Shown: positions 41,876-52,726, counted from the stretch's first letter. The stretch is DNA of 64,000 bases from Rhinopomastus cyanomelas (GCA_013400115.1 VXBP01004440.1:607909-671908), one strand, 5' to 3'. Numbers and translations are program-made. The notes: generated from the letters alone by a model not told the origin.

Positions 41876-42034
41876 CCTCATCCCCAGACTTGCCCCACCG
41901 ACACCCATGGGATTTACCTTCACTAGCGCTCAGCCCGCTACATCCCCCTCCACGTTTATAACGGGATCCCAAACTAGGGTTAATCCTCGTGGAAATGGTC
42001 CTGAGTGGACAGGTGACTCCTCCCCCTGGAGCTC

Positions 42035-42520
42035 TGCCGACGCCTTCGTGACTGAAATAATCATTTACTGTTCGACACTGAGACGGAGGCACCCTGAGGT
42101 CCCTGGGCTGCACCCTAGGGATGGGGTGGAGGCGATGGGCTTGTGAGGATGCAGCAGCCAGCTCTTATAAAGCTCTTAGAGCCCACAAGCACCGTGGCAG
42201 CACTCAAAGGGGCACAGGAGGGTCTGGGGGTGCCCCCACGCCCTCCCGATGTCCGACCGGCGCAGCAGAGCCGTTGCTATTTATCAAACAGCCCGTGCGC
42301 TTCCTAATAGCAATTTCCTCAGAAGCATCAGGTACAGACAGTCACCGGCCCAGAACCTACAAGTAATTAGGTTTAATTATTATGCCGGGATGTTTGGAAT
42401 AACGATAGCTCCCGAGCACCGCGATTAAAGAGCGGAGTCAACTGCAACAGCAGCTTCTCGAGTTGCTTTTCTCTCTCCCTTAACTGTTCCCCTCTGCTCT
42501 TAATCGGGTTTTGCATTTCC
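42035..42520. promoter_or_regulatory. CNE-like cluster
   Basis: Three AT-rich cores: 'gactgaaataatcatttac' near 42050, 'ttgctatttatcaaacag' and 'cctaatagcaatttcctc' near 42280-42320, and 'caagtaattaggtttaatta' to 'gttccctctgctcttaatcg' at 42358-42510. Spacers are GC-rich. Confidence 0.45.
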
Positions 42521-42834
42521 CAGCCATCGATAAGAGCCAGGAGGGGCTGATCCACCACATCGCCCCTTCCCCAAGCTCTCCAAGCAAGGGGAAAAGGGGA
42601 GCAGGGTGCTCACCCCTAGGGAAGCCCGGCTGGGACAGCAGCCCAGGGCATCACACCGCAGCGCTCTGCAGGCCCCAGCGCAGCCCTCTGATGCCCATCG
42701 CCCCCAGCACCGGGTGTCTGACTCTGCCCAGTGGCCTCGTGGACGGGCTGACTTCGAGCCCCCAGCCCAATAGCCTTCGCCCTGCAGCTCCCCAGCTGGG
42801 AGCCCGGAGGAATCCGAGCACTTGGGAAGGAAAA
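42521..42834. other. Non-genic stretch
   Basis: GC-rich single-copy sequence, no recognised element. Confidence 0.35.
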
Positions 42835-42912
42835 CAGAGCTACAGAGAGACACTGTTGAATGTAAATACCAGTTAAATATGCATCGCCATATGCCTGCGC
42901 CCCCGCGATCTG
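42835..42912. promoter_or_regulatory. Short CNE-like block
   Basis: 'gttgaatgtaaataccagt' (TGTAAATA, forkhead-like) then 'taaatatgcatcgccatatg', which holds ATGCAT and CATATG palindromes. Confidence 0.4.
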
Positions 42913-44384
42913 TTCGAGGCAACAGGAGCTGTGCGAGAGACGCAGGAGCAAAGAGCTGGAGGCTCTGCAGAGCCTCGGTCCTCCCTGCCAGCCCGGCACC
43001 CCCAGCCATTGCTCATGGAAACGAGTGGCTGGGGACCTGCTACCGCTCCCCTCCACAAGAGGAGCGGCCCACTGCCTGCCCAGCACCTCAGCACCCAGCT
43101 GAACCCTCTCCCTGGCGTGGGGAGCTGGGCAGAGGAGCAGCAGCATCGCTGCACCCACCCCACGGCCTGGAGCAGTTACCATGGGGAAGGGACCCAAGTG
43201 GTCCCCCACAGCCAGCTCCACGCGATGGGGACCCTGTGCAGCCTCCTGGGCCCCAGCAGCACTGGCCCTGCCTGGGCACAGATCTGGGAGCACACAGAGC
43301 CCAGCCGGCCAGCGTGCGGATGGCATCAGCCAAACCAGCCTGATCCTCACTGGGGTTTCCGAGGGGATCAGACAGGAGGTAGCTGGGGGGTGCAGGGCTC
43401 CGCAGATGGGATCACCTGTCAGCAGGAATTCCATCTTCCGTGCCCACAGCCCCCGTTTTCTGCACCCGCCCAACGGGCACAGCCTGACTGCTCTGGGGAC
43501 AGCAGGAGTTGGCGCTGGGAAGGGGGAACCCAGAGTCACTTTGCTCCTCAAGAAGATGGGGAACGATGTTCCTTCTCCAGGCTGACTCTGCTCAGTCCTG
43601 AGCAAAGAAATTCAGCAACGAGGGGAAACACCGCACAGTGGCCCAGCACAGCACCACCGGGGTGGCCCCAACAGACCTTTCCCTGTTCAGTCTTGCACAA
43701 AGGGCTTTCAAGAGGTGATGGGGAGCAGGGAGGAAAAGCCAGGCTGCAGCAGCAGCTCCTCTAACCTCTCCTCAGGGAGGACCATCCTTAGAGAGGCTGT
43801 TCCAGGAAAGGGATTCAACGGCAGCAACTACTGGGATGTCAGAGGAGCCGGGTCCAGAGCCAGTCCCACGAGCAGGAGGCACTACAACACCATCCTCAGC
43901 GATGCCCGGCCCCCCTGTGGGCCCTCGTGCTCCCCGCTCTGACCCCAGCATCTCTTCGGGTGGCAGGCGCAGCCCTGCATCCTTCAACAGACGCCCCAGC
44001 CCCTCGAGGGGGCCACAAGCCCCACAGCAGCCCACACCCACACTGAGCACCAGTTGCACCAGCACGGGAAGGGCGTTTGCGGGGACGAAGCAGGCTGCAG
44101 AGCGCCGCAGCGCCTGACCTCGCTTTGTTCTGCTTCTCTTTGCAACTCCCCGCAGTTTCTGGCCACTCTCCAGCTTCTCCAGCCATTTTTCAACCCCCCT
44201 TTTCAGACGGGGACTGGGCTCAGCCGCCCAGCAGCAGCTCTGCAGTAATAAACCTCCCGGGGAGCACCAGGGTGAGCACCCAGCCCGGGGTGGGGCTGGA
44301 TGGGGAGGGGGCCAGCGGCAGCCCCCCGCTTCCAGCAGGCGAGGGGCGCCCGTCCCAGCCCAGCGCCGCCTCCGCTCGAGCCTT
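42913..44384. other. Non-genic single-copy stretch
   Basis: GC-rich with no repeat family recognised. Several long overlapping open frames on both strands (up to 329 codons) lack recognisable domains and shadow each other. Confidence 0.4.
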
Positions 44385-44600
44385 TTGGCAAGGACTCAGC
44401 CAACTCTAATTGCCATTTCCATTCTGGTGGCTGCGCTCTGCAGGCAAAATAGGTTCTGTCTCTCTAATGAGTCACTCCTGAATATCAATCTGCGCAGGAT
44501 AGAATGGAGACAATAGCTGCTTACATGCACAGTGAGTTAATTATGAGCATCTGCTATTAATCTTGCTATCAGACTGCTAATTGCTCCTTCTCCTCCACAA
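44385..44600. promoter_or_regulatory. Strong CNE-like block
   Basis: Continuous low-CpG sequence: 'ctaattgccatttccattc', 'gcaaaataggttctgtctc', 'taatgagtcactcctgaat' (TGAGTCA, a perfect AP-1 site at 44468-44474), 'gtgagttaattatgagcat', 'ctattaatcttgctatcag' and 'ctgctaattgctcc'. Sharp boundaries on both sides. Confidence 0.57.
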
Positions 44601-45939
44601 AGGCGTGCTGGAGGTGAATTGGTGCAGCCACCCTTCCCCAAGCCCCAACTTCTTCCCTAATCCCCAACTGCTTCCCCATCAGGGGTCAGGACACCTGGTC
44701 CCTCTGCTCGAGGCACCCACCAAAGGGTTCCCAGGGCCAGGGCTGCACCCGTGGGCGCCAGCACACACCCAGAGCTGCTCAGCATCTGCAGGAACCCCCA
44801 GAGAGGTGCAGGCATGTGGAGAGCCCAGCCTGGGACAGGGAGGCCTGGCTGGAGGGAACTTCCCGTCACCTTAAACACAGTCTGACCCCAGTGAGGCCGC
44901 AGGGTAGAGGGCACAGGATGGAAAGTACCCTGAAGGGTGTCAAGCAGGGTGGCAGAACCACTGGGAAGGCTCCTCCAGAGGAGCCTGTTAGGGGGCTGTT
45001 AGAGGAGGCTGGAGAGCGGGGACGTGCGGGGTTGCAGGTGAGGACTTGACACCTCACGTGTAATGAGGAGAGAAAACCACATCAGGAGCGCTTGGGGAGA
45101 TGACAGCAGATCAGAAATGCCTCCTTCTCCCACTGATCTATTTTGTCAACCAGTCACTCCGGGAAGGGGCGGCCGGCGTCGGCGGCAGCAGGGGCTCCAC
45201 AGGCTGAGCAGCCCGGCCCCTTTGATCCACGAGGGGCTCAGCAATTGCTTCAGACAAACTCCCGGCTGGCGCCTCACCGAGAGCAGCTCACACACCTCAA
45301 TCAGCTGCCCAGCAAGGCAGGAGCTGCCGGTGTCTCTCATTAAGGAGCTGGCTCGCTCCCCCAGAGCACCGAAAGGCTTTGCTCACGGACGGCACTGACA
45401 TCTCAAGTGATGGGCATCTGCAGACGGGGGGCACTGACCCCCTGTTCTCAGCGCCAGGTATCAGGTGGTTCTGCAGGGAGGCAGCCAGGGCCACTGTTCA
45501 GCCTTCACAAGGCCTTTCCTGGGGCTGGGGAAGCTCAAACAGCAGCTCCTGCACAGGGAAGCAAGGACCTCATCAGCATGTGAGGACAGAGATTAAATCT
45601 GAGCCCTCAATATTCACCGAGGGATGCAGGAAATGTCTGCTCTGTGTTCTGAGAGGGAAACAAACCCGACACAGTTTCCTCCACAGCTTCCTTCTCGTTC
45701 CCATCCCTTGTGTCTCCAGCAGCACCAAACCATCCAGCCCCCAGGATAAGCCAGTTTGATGCCTCAGGCTATGAGCTGAGCCCCAGAAAGGTCAGGGAAA
45801 GCTTCCAGTGCCACCCCGCTGGGACATCGCTGTCCCAGAGCTCTGCACCTGCGGCGGTGGGAGGCCAGGGCTGAGCACAGCCTGTGCTCCTCACCACCCC
45901 GCTCACCTCCTGCGAAACCCCCAGTGCCCTGCCTGGAGC
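44601..45939. other. Non-genic single-copy stretch
   Basis: No repeat recognised. 45585-45630 ('gagattaaatctgagccc', 'caatattcaccgagg') is a weak AT patch. Otherwise GC-rich. Confidence 0.4.
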
Positions 45940-46015
45940 TGGCAGAATCCACATAACCTTTAAAAATGGACAAATCGTGAGCCTGGCTATTTTTAATTAA
46001 TTCCCTCCTTCCGTC
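45940..46015. promoter_or_regulatory. Short CNE-like block
   Basis: 'acctttaaaaatggacaaat' (CArG-like) followed by 'gctatttttaattaattccc', with TTAATTAA at 45993-46000. Confidence 0.4.
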
Positions 46016-46063
46016 TGCCAACCACCTAAGTTCCTCTGTGCCTTCAGAGCACCACAGGTCCCC

Positions 46064-46184
46064 CTTCCCAGTGCTGGAGCTGCTGCCCCCAGTGCTGGAG
46101 CTGCTGCCCCCAGTGCTGGAGCTGCTGCCCCCAGTGCTGGAGCTGCTGCCCCCAGTGCTGGAGCTGCTGCCCCCAGTGCTCTGA
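46064..46184. repeat. Minisatellite, 21-bp unit, ~5 copies
   Basis: 'cccagtgctggagctgctgc' + C in near-perfect tandem. Period seven codons. Translates as Ser/Gly- or Leu-rich runs in open frames on both strands, with no sign of real coding. Confidence 0.93.
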
Positions 46185-46224
46185 CAGCATCTGCATTGCA
46201 CCTTCCTGCCCAGTGAGTGCCAGT

Positions 46225-46248
46225 GGTCTCCATGTATGTGTGGAGACC
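46225..46248. repeat. Perfect 8-bp inverted repeat
   Basis: 'ggtctcca' and 'tggagacc' flank an 8-base loop, between the 21-bp array and a CR1 copy. Confidence 0.7.
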
Positions 46249-46306
46249 CCGAACCAGGAGTCTCAAGACTCTGCTGAAGGAGCCAGAGCACCACATCACG
46301 GACAGC

Positions 46307-46575
46307 AGAATCACAGAACCATCAAGGCTGGAAAAGACCCTCAAGATCATCACGTCCAACCGTCTGCCCTACAACCCCCAAACACTAATCCCAAACACCC
46401 TCTGGCTGCCTGGTTGTTGAACCCCTGCAGAGCCAGTGCCGCCACCTCCTCCCCGGGCAGCCTGCTCCGAGGCCTCCCCACTCTTTCTGGGGAGAAGTTT
46501 TCCCTCAGATCCAGTCTCACCCTCCCCTGGCACAGCCTGACCCCATTTCCAAGTGCAGGTGCCCTCTGTCCTGAG
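46307..46575 (-). mobile_element. CR1 LINE fragment
   Basis: 'agaatcacagaaccatcaag' and 'gctggaaaagaccctcaag' mark the 3' end complement, followed by 'cccgggcagcctgctccg' and 'ggggagaagttttccctcag', the usual order on the minus strand. Older 'gtcttttccaacc' type. Confidence 0.9.
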
Positions 46576-47180
46576 TTATCCCTGTCCATCCCTCCCTCAT
46601 CGGCACTGCCTGTGGCTTGGAGGTGACAAGCTGCCTGTTCTCCACCTACACCGCGCTCACCCCACAGCCTGGAGCCTGAACCCCCTGCCCAGCCGGCAGC
46701 CCCACCAACGGGGAGGAGCTGAGGATTTTTAAAGCCCCTCAGAAACCCTCAGCCCCATCGCAGCTGCCAGAGGCTCCTTCCCGCAGCATCAGGGCAGTGT
46801 CTGCCCGGGGAGCACCAGCCCCTCCTCATCCTCACGCAGAGCAACCAGCCCGGGCGAGCGCGGGCAGGTCCCTGCGCACGGGGCGCCGATGCCTGTTTAT
46901 CGGGCGACAAGGCAGCGCCCCAGCCCTGACCTGCACCGCCGCGTCGTGCTGCGTCCGGTCAGATCAACCCACCGCAGCGCCCACGGGGCTGCGCCCGGGC
47001 TCCTGCGGCTCCAGGAGCACCCCGAGCTGGGGGGTCTTCGCAGGGACAGCGGATAAATGGCAGGAGCCATCCCCAGAGGGCTGCACGAGGAAACTCTGTG
47101 GCCAGCAGCCACGAAGTGCAGGAGGGTCTTAGAAAGGAAATTAAACCCAGTGTCCCCAAAGCCCCCGAAATTCACATCCT
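46576..47180. other. Non-genic stretch with CpG-rich core
   Basis: CpG-rich at 46830-47010 ('acggggcgccgatgcctg'). No exon recognised. Confidence 0.35.
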
Positions 47181-48244
47181 GCTGTTGGCGTTTTGGGGTT
47201 TGAAGCTTCTGACAGAAGCTCAGGGGCTTAGTTGGGTGTGAGCCCAGCCATGCCCAGTGCTGCGGACTGGAGGATTCCCAGGGCTCAACAGCCCCAAGTC
47301 CCAGGGAGCCCTGGAGAAGCCAGGAATTCACCCAGCACGGAGCCTGGCATCTTCACTCGGGTTCCCGGCAGGAAAGGAGTCCTGGGCTGCTCCACCCCTC
47401 GACGGGTCCACGAGACACCTCAGCTCCCTTGTCTGTGCGGAGCAAACCTCAACCATTCTTTCTACCCACCCAGTTCCTTCCTCCAGGGGGCTCCGTCAGG
47501 TCCGAGACCCTCCAAAGTCTCAAAGGCTTCAAGAAACACCAGAGACACGCGGTAAAGCCCAGGGTCTGCCCCTCTGGAGACAGCCAGGGGCTCTTTACAC
47601 ACTCAGTCCCAGCAGCAGCCAAACCATCCCCTTCTGACTCATCCGCTGCATGAGAACCAGTGCTCCCAGTGCTGCCTCATCCCACTACCCCATCACTCTG
47701 TCTGCTTCAGAGACACGAGGACTGAGCAGCAGCTCCTCCCGGCTGGCTGCAGCAGGTACTGAGGGGTTATCCATCCCCCTCACGCGAGTGGCCGGGTAAC
47801 CTGGTTTGCTCGGAGCCAGAGCGATTTGGAGACCACCCTTAACGAGCCAATGGTGTCTGTTCCAGTGCATGGAATGGGGAGAGCAGAGGGGATTTCAGGG
47901 GGTAAACACAAAGGGTAATTCTCCACGGACACCCCCCAGTTCCCCCAGCAGCACTACAAACCAGTGTAGTCCTGGCACCCAGTCCTGGGAGATGCCCAGC
48001 AGAACAATGGGATGGGGAGCAAAAGGACCTGAGGGAGCAGGAACCCCCCCATCCCCAGCTTTGTTAGTGAAGCCAATTGATCCTCAAAATCACCCAGGGC
48101 AGGAAAGATGCTGCCACAGAGGGAAGCAGGAAGCATCTGCCCACTGCCAGGCAGCCCTTTCCCCTTGGACACAGCTGCCTACACTGGGTTTCTCCCCAGA
48201 ATTTAGGGCTGGAGCAGCCCCGTGTGCTGGAGCTCAGCAGGGGA
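47181..48244. other. Non-genic single-copy stretch
   Basis: No element recognised; moderate GC with no strong AT-rich island. Confidence 0.4.
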
Positions 48245-48485
48245 GCAAAAGACAAATGGTTTAATATGAGCTAAACCCCAGCTCCAGCTTCACCACTGCC
48301 TTTTTTCTTCTTCCTTCTCAATATTTCATACCGCTCCCGATAAGAATGAATGCAATACTGTTATTAAAGTTTCCCTCTCTATTATACGCAGAGGTCGGCG
48401 CGGTTTGCCCCGCTATCTGCATTTTTAAAGGTATTTCAAACATGGCCTTTCTTTTCCACTGCAAAAGGAAAATAGATCTGGGTGC
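48245..48485. promoter_or_regulatory. CNE-like block
   Basis: 'gtttaatatgagctaaac', 'ctcaatatttcatacc', 'gaatgcaatactgttattaa', 'ctctattatacgcagagg', 'gcatttttaaaggtatttc' and 'gcaaaaggaaaatagatc'. About 230 bp of nearly continuous AT-rich sequence starting after a T/C tract. Confidence 0.5.
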
Positions 48486-48632
48486 CAAGCAGGAACAATC
48501 CAGCCTCGGCTGCCACTGAGATGGGGGCTGCTGCCAGGGCTGGGCAGGGGGTAAGGATTCCTCTTCCCCTCAGTCTTTGTTTTCCTTCACACAGACAGGA
48601 GCAACTGATGCTCTGCCTGCCCTATATCTTCG

Positions 48633-48695
48633 CAGCAGCATCCCAACCTGTCACCCCTGCAGCAGCATCCCAACCTGTCACCCCTGCAGCAGCAC
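48633..48695. repeat. Two-and-a-half-copy repeat, 27 bp
   Basis: 'gcagcagcatcccaacctg' + 'tcacccct' repeated in tandem. Confidence 0.85.
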
Positions 48696-48768
48696 CCTTC
48701 CTGCCTCAGCCCCACAGGGGCTGCCTGTACCCAAGGACAGCACCAGGAACCAAACTCCGAAGCATTTA

Positions 48769-48825
48769 CCCCCCCCCCCCCCCCCCCCCNNNNNNNNNNN
48801 NNCCCTTCCCCCCCCCCCCCCCCCC
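48769..48825. repeat. Poly-C tract with 13-base gap
   Basis: At least 21 C, then 13 N (48790-48802), then a C-run interrupted by 'tt'. Long C homopolymers defeat sequencing, so the gap length is nominal. The complementary G-run can form a quadruplex. Confidence 0.95.
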
Positions 48826-48999
48826 AGACCATTACAACCTCCACAAGAGCAGAGGCAGAGGCTGTGATTTATTGATTTTGGGCCCCGCTGTCCTCCAGGA
48901 CGCTGCTGGAGTGGCCACAAGCCCCATCTCCTGATCAGGGCTCTGGTCCAGCGTGGCTGCTGCATTTCCCATCCAGCCTGGGAGAAGCAGCTGAGGGAC
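48826..48999. other. Spacer
   Basis: Moderate-GC single-copy sequence, nothing recognised. Confidence 0.35.
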
Positions 49000-49300
49000 C
49001 CTTTTTTATTATTTTTCAATTTTTTTTGTTGTTTTGGAGAAGAAAAACTGCCATAAATTTATTTACTTAAAGGATTTCTCGCCAGAAACCAGCCCCTCGA
49101 GACTCGCGCTTTCCGAGAGCGAATCTCTCACCTAATCACAAAGTGCTGCTATTTACTGGATCTGCTATCAAGGCAGGCAGTCTCCGGCCCGCCTTCCCTA
49201 ACAGCTATTTACCAAATCCATTTGCAAGTCTAAAATTTAATCAGCCAGGTTTCATCTTTGAGGCATTAACATTCAAATGGGACTCGCTCCCAGAGCCAGA
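49000..49300. promoter_or_regulatory. CNE-like block
   Basis: A T-rich start ('tttttattatttttcaattt') is followed by 'gccataaatttatttactta', 'cacctaatcacaaagtgctg', 'cagctatttaccaaatcc', 'ctaaaatttaatcagccagg' and 'gaggcattaacattcaaatg'. About 270 bp with mixed homeodomain and forkhead-like words. Confidence 0.5.
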
Positions 49301-50084
49301 GCAAACCCAGGGGCAGGGGGGAGCCGAGCAGCTCCGCAGCTCCCGAGGTGGGTACCCACCAAGTTACTCACCGGCTGCTCACAGCACACACCCCCGAGCA
49401 GCGCCTGGAGCCAGCCCGCGGGGTGGCAGAGGGCAGGACCTCGCCCTGCTCATCCCGAGGGGCCCCGGCAAGAGGCAGCTGAAGCAGAATCCACAGACCA
49501 CCCCAATCCCTCTTCTAAAACACCCCATCGCACTGCAATAACCTCCCAAACCGGTGGAGAAATCCACTCCCAGGGGTACAAAGGAGCTGCCCTCCAGCTC
49601 CTGCTGCACAGCTGCGGGTGCCCCACGGGAGGGATTCATTAGCCCTCCCCACAAAGCCTGGTTTATGGCCGGCCCTTCTCATTGAAATGGACGGGAGGTC
49701 CCGCTTGACCTCGGTGGGAACAGGAGGCGGCTGATGACAGGAGCCAACAGTATTTCACAGGGAGCAGATTAGCAGGTCTTGTAACACAGCCAGGCTGCTG
49801 CGGGATGGGCTCGGAGGAGCACGCAGCCGATGCACGGTACAGAGCAGCAAGACCGGGACTTTGGTGAGGCCTGCTGGCATTTTGCTGCAGACAGCCCCGG
49901 AGGGGACCAGCCCAGCTGGGCACAGAGATGCTCTGCAGAGCCCTCATCCCCACAGTGCCCTCCCTGGGGTCAGCAAGGTCAAACTGAGTTCCAGGCCAGC
50001 TAAACGTTTTCCTTTTACCCTAATCCCCCAGTCCTGCCAGGAGAAGGGGGCATCTGTGCAGGCTGCTCCCCGAGGAATCGGGAT
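49301..50084. other. Non-genic single-copy stretch
   Basis: No repeat or strong conserved-looking block. GC-rich. Confidence 0.4.
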
Positions 50085-50245
50085 CGTTAACAGACATTTC
50101 CCTTTCCCCACGCCTGGCTGGATGAACCCTGTAATGAAGCACCTGCTCCAGCTGCTATAATGAGGATGTCAGGCGTCATCGGGGCTCCCTTCACTGCCCT
50201 CACACCTCTCCGGCGCCGAGAGATTGAAATCATTGGCACCACTTC
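50085..50245. promoter_or_regulatory. CNE-like block (weak)
   Basis: 'ggatcgttaacagacatttc', 'ccctgtaatgaagcacctg', 'gctataatgaggatgtcag' and 'gagattgaaatcattggc'. Lower GC than its flanks, with TAATGA twice. Confidence 0.35.
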
Positions 50246-50514
50246 CTCCCGGGTCTCCTCAGATCTGCCCGGGTGCCTCTCGCTGCAGGACCGGCGGTGC
50301 TCAGGATGTGCTTGGGGAGGGCTGTGCCAGGGAGGGTCATGCCCCCCACGTTCCTGCTGCTCCGTGCGCACTGAGGAGGGGATGAGACCCTCCAAAAGCA
50401 GAGGTGGGGGTGATGCTTCATCCCTGCTCTGGCTCAGACGGGGCGAGCTCACTGCTGGCTCTGCGGGCAGAGCTGCTCCAGCCTGCGCGGCTGGGTACCA
50501 GCCCAGCAACTGCC

Positions 50515-50725
50515 TCTCCTTTGGAAATAACCTTTGCTGCACTTTATTAGGAGCCATAAAGAGCAAGAGAGCGAGTGTGAGTGAAGAGGGGAGAGAGGCA
50601 TTATGTGTCTGGCTGCGATAGCCCGCGAAGCCTTTGACTCCAATAAATAAATAAAGGCAGGAGTATTCCCGCGGGTGCCCCTGACAGATCTAATTGATAT
50701 CACCAGGGATCTCCCATGAAGCAAA
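50515..50725. promoter_or_regulatory. CNE-like block
   Basis: 'ctgcactttattaggagcc', 'ccataaagagcaagagagcg', 'ggcattatgtgtctggctg', 'ccaataaataaataaaggc' and 'gatctaattgatatcacc'. The middle is purine-rich (GAGAG). Confidence 0.47.
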
Positions 50726-50974
50726 CAGGAATCTAATCTACTGCCTCGTACAGCCAAATGGAAGCAGCAGGGTGGCTGCCACCGAGCCTGCAGCTCCTGA
50801 CAGGGACGCGTCTGATGGAAGTGGAAACCGATTACGGGCAGCCCGATATCCCAGGAACAAACAGGAGCACTGGGGAGCCAGTGGCTGCACTGGTGTGGGA
50901 AGGAGACTCTGCCGGCCTTCCCCTCGCCGCACGGACGGAGCGAGGCACCCAGCGAAGCCCGGCTCACCGCAGCC
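50726..50974. other. Spacer
   Basis: Single-copy sequence rising in CpG toward the adjacent array. Confidence 0.35.
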
Positions 50975-51088
50975 AGAGGCGCCCCAGGGCGGCCAGAGGC
51001 GCCCCAGGGCGGCCAGAGGCGCCCCAGGGCGGCCAGAGGCGCCCCAGGGCGGCCAGAGGCGCCCCAGGGCGGCCAGAGGCGCCCCGCT
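50975..51088. repeat. GC-rich minisatellite, 20-bp unit, ~5 copies
   Basis: 'gcggccagaggcgccccagg' repeats in near-perfect tandem. CpG occurs twice per unit, so the array is a methylation-dense block. Confidence 0.93.
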
Positions 51089-51249
51089 GGGATTTTCCAG
51101 CTGCCCCCCCAGCCCGGAGAAGACCGGCGCAGACGTGAGCGGACGGGCTGCGCCAGGATTCTCTCCAGTCTGGCGCAGACCGGACGAGCAGTGCGCCGCT
51201 GCCTCCCCGGAGATGCCCTGAGCCTTGCTGGCTGCCACCTCCCACCTCC

Positions 51250-51545
51250 CTTGTTTAATTAACTCCCTCCCGATGCAGGTAATGGAGCTCTGGAGCTCTT
51301 AAACAAAGATTTAATCAGCCACGAGCTGCCTTTGTTAGATTGGTGCGAAATCCGGGGCACAGCCAGCCCGCAACAGCATCCTCGCTGCTAATAGCTGCCG
51401 GCGTCCCCGGGTAGTCCGGCACCGAGTCCTCGGGACTCTCTGCTCTCGCATCAAAGAGCCACCGGGTCATTGATTCTTAGCGCCATGCAAATTGGGTCGG
51501 CGGGGAGCTGGCAGCTCCGGCGCGTCGTTACTTAGGATGGATAAA
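51250..51545. promoter_or_regulatory. CNE-like block with octamer site
   Basis: TTAATTAA at 51255-51262, 'cttaaacaaagatttaatc' (ACAAAG, SOX/TCF-like), 'ctttgttagattggtgcg', 'cattgattcttagcgcc' and a perfect octamer ATGCAAAT at 51485-51492 with CATTGA 17 bases upstream of its start. Confidence 0.47.
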
Positions 51546-52080
51546 CTTCTCCCGAGTTCCCAGCACCTCGGCGACGCCGAGGGAGGGCTTCTGATTCATC
51601 GCGATCGCGTTCGGTCCCGCGGCACAGAGCGGAGGGGAGAGGGAGCGGGTGAAGTCACCTCCATCACTGGGCCCGCGTGGACCCCGCCGTGGCCCCTCCG
51701 GCGGGAGCCCTCCGTGACCTCCATCACCGGCTTGGCAGGGAACAAAGAAGCCATCAGCGACGGGCGCCGAGCGGACACACACCTGAGCAGTGGCCACACA
51801 GCCTGTCCCCAGGTACCCCCAGCAAGCACCGACTGGCAGCTGCCAGCTCAGCAGACCCCCTCCACCCCGCCACCGCTGAACGAGACAGTGATCTACGGGC
51901 AGGAGGCCGACATCCAAAGCAGCCCAGACCCCTCTCCCGCCCCCGCCCGCGGCTCCTTCCCGACCCGAAGCGGGTGGCGAGTAGATTGGCTCCCGGCAAG
52001 CGGCTGTGGCTGCGCCGCTGCCATCCTAATAAGTGCATCTCCCAGCCAGGGGTGAGCAGCAGCAGCTGAAGCGCCGGCGT
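51546..52080. other. CpG-rich stretch
   Basis: CpG-rich ('ctcggcgacgccgaggg', 'catcgcgatcgcgttcgg'). 'cctcggcgacgccgagg' at about 51568-51584 is an inverted repeat. No exon recognised. Confidence 0.38.
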
Positions 52081-52084
52081 GGAT

Positions 52085-52165
52085 GTCAAGTTACAAATGA
52101 GACACCCAGCTGCTTCATTTATTAGAGGGAATCAGTTCGACTTTTCATATTCACCAGGAGTTGCA
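52085..52165. promoter_or_regulatory. Short CNE-like block
   Basis: 'gtcaagttacaaatgagac', 'gcttcatttattagaggg' and 'gacttttcatattcacc' in about 75 bp. Confidence 0.4.
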
Positions 52166-52500
52166 GGCAGGAAGGACCCCATCAGCAGCCGGCAACCCAA
52201 CCCCGCGACGTGGCGAGGACGAGGGGAATGGCAATATCCTCTGTGGCTGCAGAGCGTCGCCGAAGAACCCTGCTGCTGCTGCTCTCCCAGGAATGAGGAG
52301 GGGAGCAGCCGGCCCCCGCCAGCCCTGCGGTGCCACTCTCACGCCCCGAAATCCAAGCTGGGGGGTGCCCATCCGGGGCCTCGGTGGGGTAAATGGGGTG
52401 AGGGGTGCTGGCTGCTCCACAGCTCTGGCACTGCCCTTTAGAGGCAGCCAGCAGGTCGTGCGTGTGCTCCAGGTTTAACCCCCCAGGAGCTGCAGCGGCC
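52166..52500. other. Non-genic stretch
   Basis: GC-rich single-copy sequence, nothing recognised. Confidence 0.35.
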
Positions 52501-52660
52501 GCTGGGAGCAATTGAATGACAATAAAAACGCGAGGGGGGAGAACAGGAAATGAAGCAGCTGCCGCCCGTGGTTTTGAGGCTTCTTTATCACAAATAAACA
52601 CCCCGATCCCTCCTGTTCATTTCGCCACCGACAATTAATGGAGCTCCCTGCCCGCCCAGC
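52501..52660. promoter_or_regulatory. CNE-like block (moderate)
   Basis: 'gcaattgaatgacaataaaa', 'ggcttctttatcacaaataa' and 'ccgacaattaatggagc'. ACAAT/ACAATAAA words resemble SOX sites. Confidence 0.4.
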
Positions 52661-52726
52661 ACCCTAACAGTCGGTCCTGCACCCACGGAAGTTGGGGCTG
52701 CCCCAGCTGACCCCCCGAAGCTGCTT

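Noticed and set aside
42616..43605. 329-codon minus-strand frame
   Set aside because: Overlapped by frames of 134-277 codons on the opposite strand. No family resemblance.
43590..43810. Possible decayed CR1 near 'agaggctgttccagg'
   Set aside because: Only one short word matches; order and flanks do not.
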